Shown here piece by piece: positions 59,901 to 64,000 of a stretch of DNA of 64,000 nucleotides. The translations under genes were made by a program, and so were the position numbers. How positions within the stretch are numbered: position 1 is the stretch's first letter; each line of letters starts with the position of its first letter. The stretch covers positions 4,921,702-4,985,701 of the forward strand of contig NC_087393.1 of NCBI RefSeq assembly GCF_963675165.1. Reading direction: 5' to 3'. The DNA comes from Halichondria panicea (Eukaryota; Porifera; Demospongiae; Suberitida; Halichondriidae). The notes below the pieces were generated by a model. The model did not search any database, had not been told where the DNA came from, and saw nothing but the letters and a program-made list of their open reading frames with translations.

Positions 59901-61296
59901 GGCTTTCTTTTTGCTATAGTACGCTGGTCTGTTTGTCTAAGTTAATATTCCCAGCTTACAATAATTCTCATTTTGGTTGTGTGTGTAGCCTCTGTAGCTC
60001 AGGGGTTAGAGCACTGGTCTTGTAAACCAGGGGTCGGGAGTTCAAATCTCTCCGGAGGCTTTCTTTTTGCTATAGTACGCTGGTCTGTTTGTCTAAGTTA
60101 ATATTCCCAGCTTACAATAATTCTCATTTTGGTTGTGTGTGTAGCCTCTGTAGCTCAGCGGTTAGAGCACTGGTCTCGTAAACCAGGGGTCGAGAGTTCA
60201 AATCTTTCTAGAGGCTTTCTTTTTGCCACTGACACCAACTTTTGAAGTTTCTTTTTACATGTGCATGTATGTCAGGACCATTTTGAACCAAAGCCTTACT
60301 CGTTGCCTTCCATGTGAAGCCTCTGTAGCTCAGTGGTTAGAGCACTGGTCTTGTAAACCAGGGGCCGAGAGTTCAAATCTCTCCAGGGGCTTATTTTTTT
60401 AACACGTACCTTATTTATACTAATGACGTAATTACCTCCCTTGATCCTTGATTCCCTCTTCCACAGGATGTACTACCATTTAAACTCAAGCCTGCCCATG
60501 CTTGAGGAAGAGATAAAAGTGGACAGCGAGGGGGAAGAGAGCAATCTTGAGTGGCAGAAGATCTGCTGTCAGAAGGTGAGGGATTCAACACTTCATTTTA
60601 GCCTCGATCCATCTCTATGATGATCTGAGTTATTTTTGAGACTTCTGCTAGCTGTTATTATAATTATTTCCCGTGCAGATGCTCGATGACTTCACTGACG
60701 TGAACAAAGGAGAGAAGAGGCTCATGAAGCTGTGGAACCTCTTCGTCATGGAGAACAAGTGAGTGCATGCCAGCTGTGTTTGTATGTGTAGCTATTGTCA
60801 AAAGCTTGAAGGCTAATTATGCTTAGTCGTTGAATTAACAGGTTAGAAAGTAGCTATTAGTATTGTTGAAGGCCGTGTATGTGCTCCTGAAGATGTACTA
60901 TATCTCAGTCACTAAGTCAGTATTAAAATGTATTGCAAGATTACCTATACTTGCAAGACTAATACTCTTGATTCTAAAAAAAGTCTCTTTGATACATTTT
61001 TACTCTTGTGCCAACTGAATATACAGAAGCTTTTCAAATTTACCCACTGACTTTTTAGTGCAGCATTGCTATGGTAATACACTGTCACCCATTTCCTTGT
61101 GTTCCTATACAGGCTCATTGCAGAGAAGCAGATACCTGCAGCATGTCTACTGTTTGTCAGCAAGTACAAAGAGAACCTTTTGGAGGAGAAAATCGACAGG
61201 AACTTTCTCTCACACCTCATCAGTCAGTACGATTTTGGTTTGATACCATCCTCGACTATTGAACAGTGCATGTCAGCTCTATATGAAAACTCTTAG
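51149..61296 (+). CDS. SUZ12: SUZ12, Polycomb repressive complex 2 subunit
   Basis: Scaffold of PRC2, needed for EZH2 H3K27 methylation. Fourteen exons: 51149-51239, 51781-51827, 51943-52013, 52338-52415, 52721-52785, 53295-53410, 53959-55746, 55894-56023, 57504-57883, 58421-58584, 58894-58968, 60467-60575, 60679-60758, 61113-61296; 1125 aa against 739 in human. Conserved parts: KPTQIYRFLRAR and PLFLQRNLSYM near the N-terminus; CAELVLFDSRGDCLLGDGEY in the middle; a C2H2 finger starting CPWC near residue 893 with LKHMSLCH; and the C-terminal VEFS box (about 925-1125), with DFTDVNKGEKRLMKLWNLFV. Exon 7 alone codes 596 residues and contains a disordered Ser/Pro/Lys/Arg-rich insertion (about 225-680) that explains the extra length. 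Introns 8 and 11 carry tRNA arrays. Confidence 0.96.
52298..52328. repeat. (GT)n microsatellite before SUZ12 exon 4
   Basis: GT run directly upstream of the acceptor at 52337, preceded by an ATC triplet repeat (CATCATCATCATCA). Confidence 0.9.
52850..53150. repeat. Dispersed repeat (CCACCTATAGCC family), copy 1
   Basis: Shares GGCCATAACTT, CTGAAAGCT...GAGCTCTTTCAGA and TTTTTCCCCACCTATAGCC, and a later GTGGTTGCCCAAA...CCCTTGTA block with 58190-58372. In SUZ12 intron 5. No coding frame. Confidence 0.7.
53497..53619. mobile_element. 123-bp inverted-repeat element
   Basis: Arms of about 39 nt: AGAGGAGGTCTGACATGCGT ... TGAGTCACTACAAGT at 53497-53536, inverted at 53581-53619 with three or four mismatches. 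SUZ12 intron 6. Size and structure fit a small MITE. Confidence 0.75.
53877..53958. repeat. (CA)n microsatellite at the acceptor of SUZ12 exon 7
   Basis: The CA run ends in the ACACAG acceptor of the giant exon. The open frame that reads into it as HTHTHT is not the coding start of the exon. Confidence 0.9.
56070..56143 (+). tRNA. tRNA-Val(AAC), copy 1
   Basis: 74 nt including discriminator A. Acceptor GATTCCG/TGGAATC pairs fully (one G-U), anticodon stem TGAGT/ACTCA with loop CTAACAC gives anticodon AAC, T stem CCCGG/CCGGG with loop TTCAATC. Internal A box (TGGTGTAGTTGG) and B box (GGTTCAATCC) and a T5 terminator just after. No intron. Lies on the sense strand of SUZ12 intron 8. Confidence 0.92.
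56240..56313 (+). tRNA. tRNA-Val(AAC), copy 2
   Basis: As copy 1 but the acceptor begins GATTTCG (one wobble pair more). Arms intact, T4 after the 3' end. Confidence 0.9.
56412..56485 (+). tRNA. tRNA-Val(AAC), copy 3
   Basis: Acceptor, anticodon and T arms intact; TCACATGAGT in place of TCACGTGAGT. First copy of a block repeated 498 bp downstream together with copies 2 and 4. Confidence 0.9.
56584..56663 (+). pseudogene. tRNA-Val(AAC) copy 4, degenerate
   Basis: A 6-nt insertion (GTACAT type duplication) disrupts the D arm, the T stem is TCCGG/CCTGG with a mismatch, and the 3' acceptor GGAAGC does not pair fully with GATTCC. Probably a tRNA pseudogene. Confidence 0.75.
56738..56811 (+). tRNA. 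tRNA-Val(AAC), copy 5
   Basis: Acceptor GATTCTG/TGGAATC (T-G wobble), other arms intact. Starts 498 bp after copy 2, as part of a duplicated three-tRNA block. Confidence 0.88.
56910..56983 (+). tRNA. tRNA-Val(AAC), copy 6
   Basis: Identical in its arms to copy 3, exactly 498 bp downstream of it. Confidence 0.9.
57083..57156 (+). pseudogene. tRNA-Val(AAC) copy 7, mildly degenerate
   Basis: Same T-stem (TCCGG/CCTGG) and acceptor (GGAAGC) changes as copy 4 but without the D-arm insertion. Since it is the duplicate of copy 4, the T-stem and acceptor changes predate the block duplication. Confidence 0.65.
57231..57304 (+). tRNA. tRNA-Val(AAC), copy 8
   Basis: T stem CCCAG/CCGGG has one A-C mismatch; acceptor pairs with one wobble. 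Possibly functional. Confidence 0.7.
57379..57457 (+). pseudogene. tRNA-Val(AAC) copy 9, degenerate
   Basis: Carries a 5-nt GTGGT duplication between acceptor and D arm, T stem CCCGG/CCTGG with a mismatch, and 3' end GGAACC that mispairs. Last copy before SUZ12 exon 9. Confidence 0.7.
57884..58068. repeat. GT-rich simple repeat with 33-bp duplicated unit
   Basis: (GT)n-rich SUZ12 intron 9. TGTGTATGTGTTGCCATGGT is repeated at about 57989 and 58018. Open frames on both strands here are valine/cysteine or histidine/threonine simple-repeat translations. Confidence 0.85.
58185..58372. repeat. Dispersed repeat (CCACCTATAGCC family), copy 2
   Basis: Matches 52970-53150: CCCCACCTATAGCC, ...TTTTCAGAATAATTAT and ATGGTTGCTCAAAGGTTCCC. 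SUZ12 intron 9. Confidence 0.7.
59003..59075 (+). tRNA. tRNA-Thr(TGT), copy 1
   Basis: 73 nt including discriminator T. Acceptor GCCTCTG/CGGAGGC, anticodon stem CTGGT/ACCAG with loop CTTGTAA (anticodon TGT), T arm GAGAG/CTCTC. T-run after the end. Sense strand of SUZ12 intron 11. Confidence 0.93.
59108..59627. mobile_element. 520-bp non-autonomous transposon inserted in a tRNA-Thr spacer
   Basis: Terminal inverted repeats CATAGATAGAGTAGAGAGGG (left) and the mirrored right end, extending about 34 bp. GTTTGTC flanks both ends (59101-59107, 59628-59634). The neighbouring tRNA spacers contain the uninterrupted site GTCTGTTTGTCTAAG, so insertion limits are fixed by comparison. A subterminal inverted pair ACCATCCGTGTATCTCC / GGAGATACACGGATGGT adds symmetry. 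No transposase frame. Confidence 0.87.
59676..59748 (+). tRNA. tRNA-Thr(TGT), copy 2
   Basis: Anticodon TGT. The T stem (GGGAG/CTTTC) relies on several G-U pairs and the acceptor ends TAGAGGC, so it is weaker than copies 1, 3 and 4. Confidence 0.8.
59832..59904 (+). tRNA. tRNA-Thr(TGT), copy 3
   Basis: Intact acceptor and anticodon arms; starts exactly 156 bp after copy 2. Confidence 0.92.
59988..60060 (+). tRNA. tRNA-Thr(TGT), copy 4
   Basis: Same sequence as copy 3, 156 bp further on. Confidence 0.92.
60144..60216 (+). tRNA. tRNA-Thr(CGT), copy 5
   Basis: The anticodon loop is CTCGTAA, so the anticodon is CGT in place of TGT; still Thr (codon ACG). T stem GAGAG/CTTTC and 3' end TAGAGGC have wobble pairs. 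156 bp after copy 4. Confidence 0.83.
60319..60391 (+). tRNA. tRNA-Thr(TGT), copy 6
   Basis: Acceptor GCCTCTG/CAGGGGC pairs with a T-G and a restored T-A pair; anticodon TGT. Its upstream flank differs from copies 2-5, so it lies outside the 156-bp tandem unit. Confidence 0.9.
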
Positions 61297-61891
61297 CATT
61301 GATATCAGAGTCACTTTGCAAAGTAATTAATTATAATTATTATACACTTCTGTTTATGTCAGGTATTATGTCAGCTTGTACGTCAATGTATTAGCTGTGA
61401 TCTTAAGAAATCTCTCTGTTACCACCACTCTCCAATATATATCACAAATAACTTATTTCTGTTAATTAATAGAATGTTGTATTTAATTATTATTATTGTA
61501 TAATCTGCAACTGAAACCTTTCATGCATCTTTGGTGCAACCAGTCGGAAATGACCGGATGTAAATTGTTACGTCGATTAACAGTGTGAGAATCATTCCAT
61601 TGGCCAGCCTCCAGTAAGTACCACGCCTCCAACTCATAGTTATTGTCGTAGTGTGCCCTGAGGGCCTTAACAGCGAGCACCCACTCTCGGGCCACACGTA
61701 ACTGCTCAATCACAAACACCTCTTGTTTAGAAAGCTCTTCAATTGACATGGAATGGAACATACATACAGTATGAAGGAATGCCCACTGATTAATTGTGCA
61801 TACTTCGTAATAATATGTGAATTGCATGTTCTTCAGATGTGAATAAACAGGTTAACACATTAAGAAAACACGGACATGGAGAATTGATGAT
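61297..61891. other. Convergent 3' region of SUZ12 (+) and the JmjC gene (-)
   Basis: 595 bp holding both 3' UTRs and, on the minus strand, the Nup96-like fragment listed separately. The stretch 61297-61500 is AT-rich with nothing else recognisable. Confidence 0.6.
61520..61760 (-). pseudogene. Nup96 C-terminal-domain-like fragment
   Basis: A minus-strand open frame contains LRVAREWVLAVKALRAH and LEAWYLLEAGQWNDSH. These match, at the same spacing, the segment of the Nup96 part of NUP98 with LRVPAKWIHEAKAVRAH and LEALCLFKAEHWNRCH (remembered human sequence). Upstream and downstream Nup96 sequence is missing within this 600-bp gap, and the frame ends soon after. It is probably a duplicated exon relic; a small live gene or an exon of an unseen longer transcript cannot be excluded. 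Confidence 0.5.
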
Positions 61892-62061
61892 TTATACGGA
61901 GTCAAAGTTATGAAGAAAGTTTTTATAGAACATGTTGTAGTTGAGTCTGCAGGTTTGACACGGGAACTCTTTAGTTAGCAGAGGCTCATACCTGTGTGTG
62001 TGAGTGTGTGTGTGAGTGTGGGTGTGAGTGTGGGTGTGTGTGTGAGTGTGTGTGTGTGCAT

Positions 62062-62099
<38 letters not shown>

Positions 62100-62101
62100 A
62101 T

Positions 62102-62152
<51 letters not shown>

Positions 62153-63884
62153 CAGGTGGAACAATAATAGTGTAACTGTACGTGTGTACTGAGAGAGAGA
62201 GACTGCAATAGCAGATATATGTATGTATGCACACAAGACTCTAGTCTGACATTATGGGCATTTAATATCAACAATAGCAGCTCTATATGTGTACCTACGA
62301 TCATCTTACACACTATCGTATATACCAGAAATTAATGGCCAGGTTTCTTCTCTCCACTGGGTCGGGATGGGACTGAACTTCGTGCCACCAGAAGGCAGGC
62401 ATGAACAGTACATCTCCAGGCTTGAGCACGCAGTGAACACGACGTGCTGTGGCAAAGTTTGGAAATATCTCAAAGTCAGGCCGCAGAATGTCAACAGGGG
62501 ACATGACCATTGACGTGCTTTCCAGTAGGGAGTTGCGGGAGAAGGTGCTCCTCGAGGGGTCAAAGGTTAAGATGGCTTCAGGGATGTGAGCTTCGTAGAG
62601 ATTCTCGTTGTGATGGGGATCAAATAGTGTAAGATGCTTCTCCCCTGACAACTGTAATGGAGGGGGTAAATTGTAACAGTTAACGAGAGTGCTAGATTTT
62701 GGGTAGAACAATCACATACAATTTATAACAGTATAATTACATGTATATAGTAGACATACCATACAGAGAAAGTTGTCGTAGGGGTCAAAGTGCAGCTTCC
62801 CCAGTGTGTTCCCATCGCTCAGCCACATGTTTAAATGTCGTCTCTCCAACTCTCCCTCGAGAAATGGCAGCTCGTGAACATCTTCTTCCAACTCTTGCAT
62901 GTGGTACGGAATAGAAGAATACTCTAAATACGCCGAATATGAGACATTTCCGGACGATATTAAGTCTAAGAAATCAGAAAAGAGCATTTCGCTAGTAGCC
63001 GGTCGAACAACTACAAGATCAGGGAACTTTAACTGCGACTTCACATTAGGTGGGATGTGCTGCTCGTGATGATCTCGCCAAAGATAAGCACTCTCAACTC
63101 CCTCAAAAACACCGTCATCCGTTAGTTTTATGTGGATATGTTTTGGGCCAAACGTTTGTCGAAGATACTCTCGAGTCCATTTTCTAATTGGAATCGAATC
63201 TTTATATGCATTCTTGATTACGACTGGTCTTGAACGAAATAAATACTCAGTGAAAAACTCCATTTTCGAGGGCATTCTGTTCAGCTCCACACAGTTTTCA
63301 ATAGGTTGGTCAGGGGTGTATAAATTCTCCATAATGTGTCTGTGAAACAGGCCTCCATGGGTTAAATGTCCGTGTGGTGTTCGAAAAGTGTGACATTTCT
63401 CGTTTACATACTGTACTAGTACCTCAACATTTAATTGGCCTGCGTATGAGTGGGCGTAAAATTTTGTCTTCGGTGGAGACAATAAACATGTTCTGTCTTT
63501 AAGTTCCCTCTCATAAAAAGCAATATAAACTTCGTCATCTTTTAACGAACTCCTCCATATAATTTGATCGGTAAGACTAGATCTACTGCGATTTGCTTCC
63601 TCGGAAAATTGTCCAATGAAAATAGTTTGTTCGTCTTGAAAAACATGACTCAGTTCGAGCAACAGGGACTCCAGATCGACATACGTGGGATATGGTGGAA
63701 CTCCCAATAGTGCACACTTCTGTGTTAGTAGCTCAGGGAGGTCGGACAGGCGAATGGTTTGTAATAGTGCGGCTTGTGCTGCATTGGACTCATGATGGTT
63801 CTTGCTCACATTTCCAGAATGGCTTGCACTTCCAGTATATGCAGCTAGCAGACTAATACAGAGCAATGTAATTCTACTTTGCAT
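61892..63884 (-). CDS. JmjC (cupin-8) domain protein with signal peptide
   Basis: Putative Fe(II)/2-oxoglutarate oxygenase entering the secretory pathway. Three exons on the minus strand: 63884-62760, 62651-62326, 61991-61892; 516 aa. Residues 1-20 form a signal peptide. The JmjC fold lies in the C-terminal half: iron ligands H365-x-D367 (KLHFDPYDN) and H465 (PAFWWHEV), probable 2OG-binding Lys380 (SGEKHLTLF), and the closing strand RRNLAINFWYEPL. Exon 3 is joined because the donor inside TTCTG|GTATAT and the acceptor at the end of the GT/CA repeat give WYEPLLTKEFPCQTCRL, a natural continuation; reading through would stop at INFWYIR. A CxxC (FPCQTC) follows the fold. No KDEL-type signal. Closest named relatives are JMJD7/FIH-like hydroxylases; substrate unknown. 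Confidence 0.88.
61993..62152. repeat. (GT)n/(GTGA) simple repeat in JmjC intron 2
   Basis: 160 bp of GT-rich repeat whose complement, a CA tract, ends in the acceptor of JmjC exon 3. Histidine/threonine frames through it are artefacts. Confidence 0.9.
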
Positions 63885-64000
63885 GGCTGAAAATAGAGGT
63901 AGAGTTAGCTACTGACATGTACTGAGCATGAGCTAGCTAGCTAGCTCTATACTATTAAAAGCAGAGATACTATACTAAAGACTGGGTATACTTGGTAAAG
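63885..64000. other. Upstream flank of the JmjC gene
   Basis: Only 116 bp remain. A GAGCTAGCTAGCTAGCTC palindrome lies at 63930-63947. No other feature seen. Confidence 0.5.

Noticed and set aside
59676-60216. Regular 156-bp array considered as a CRISPR-like repeat
   Set aside because: Repeats are tRNA genes with cloverleaf pairing and conserved spacers; this is a eukaryotic nuclear sequence.
62000-62230. Frames rich in HTHTHT or VCVCVC (also at 1219-1464, 18113-18343, 20571-21046, 53824-54240, 57848-58171)
   Set aside because: Translations of CA/GT microsatellites with no conserved protein sequence. Only the short end at 61892-61991 is real, as JmjC exon 3.

Overview
The window is a piece of an animal nuclear genome: intron-rich genes with GT-AG introns, GABA-B-type class C receptors, a PRC2 subunit, PKA regulatory subunit, ArfGAP-dual-PH proteins, HtrA2 and a class II myosin. 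The tandem set of intronless GABA-B-like receptors, the compact genes with short intergenic distances, and the many AT-rich (TAATTATAATTAT) and CA/GT stretches suggest a sponge, probably a demosponge. That placement is inference; nothing here was searched against a database.

Layout from left to right. 1-13154 (+): most of a class II myosin heavy chain, 32 exons in one unbroken frame, with the N-terminal exons lying before the window. 13155-14775: AT-rich repeats. 14776-32162: four single-exon GABA-B-like receptors, two on the minus strand and two on the plus strand. The seven-exon NAT9 gene (+) lies between the two minus-strand receptors, and its introns hold several inverted-repeat elements. 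32515-43074 (+): two tandem ADAP (centaurin-alpha) paralogues with matching ten-exon structures. 43545-45067 (-): TVP23, head to head with PRKAR1 (45244-49116, +); two perfect CRE palindromes sit between them. 49629-50978 (-): an intronless HTRA2, head to head with SUZ12 (51149-61296, +). Two SUZ12 introns carry tRNA arrays, nine tRNA-Val(AAC)-type copies and six tRNA-Thr copies (five TGT, one CGT). 61892-63884 (-): a secreted or ER JmjC-domain protein. A Nup96-like fragment lies just beyond its 3' end.

Exon joins were derived by hand from splice sites, phase and family alignment remembered from known proteins. Every multi-exon model gives an open frame with no phase break, and the lengths match the families (NAT9 202 aa, ADAP 373 and 428, TVP23 187, PRKAR1 360). 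Several genes touch connected functions: cAMP/PKA and G-protein receptor signalling (GABA-B receptors usually couple to Gi and adenylate cyclase; PRKAR1), Arf/phosphoinositide membrane traffic (ADAP, TVP23) and contractility (myosin II). No operon-like co-regulation is shown by the sequence. The most unusual features are the intronic tRNA arrays of SUZ12 with a datable transposon insertion, the CRE pair at the PKA regulatory subunit promoter, and short near-identical tracts between otherwise diverged receptor paralogues.
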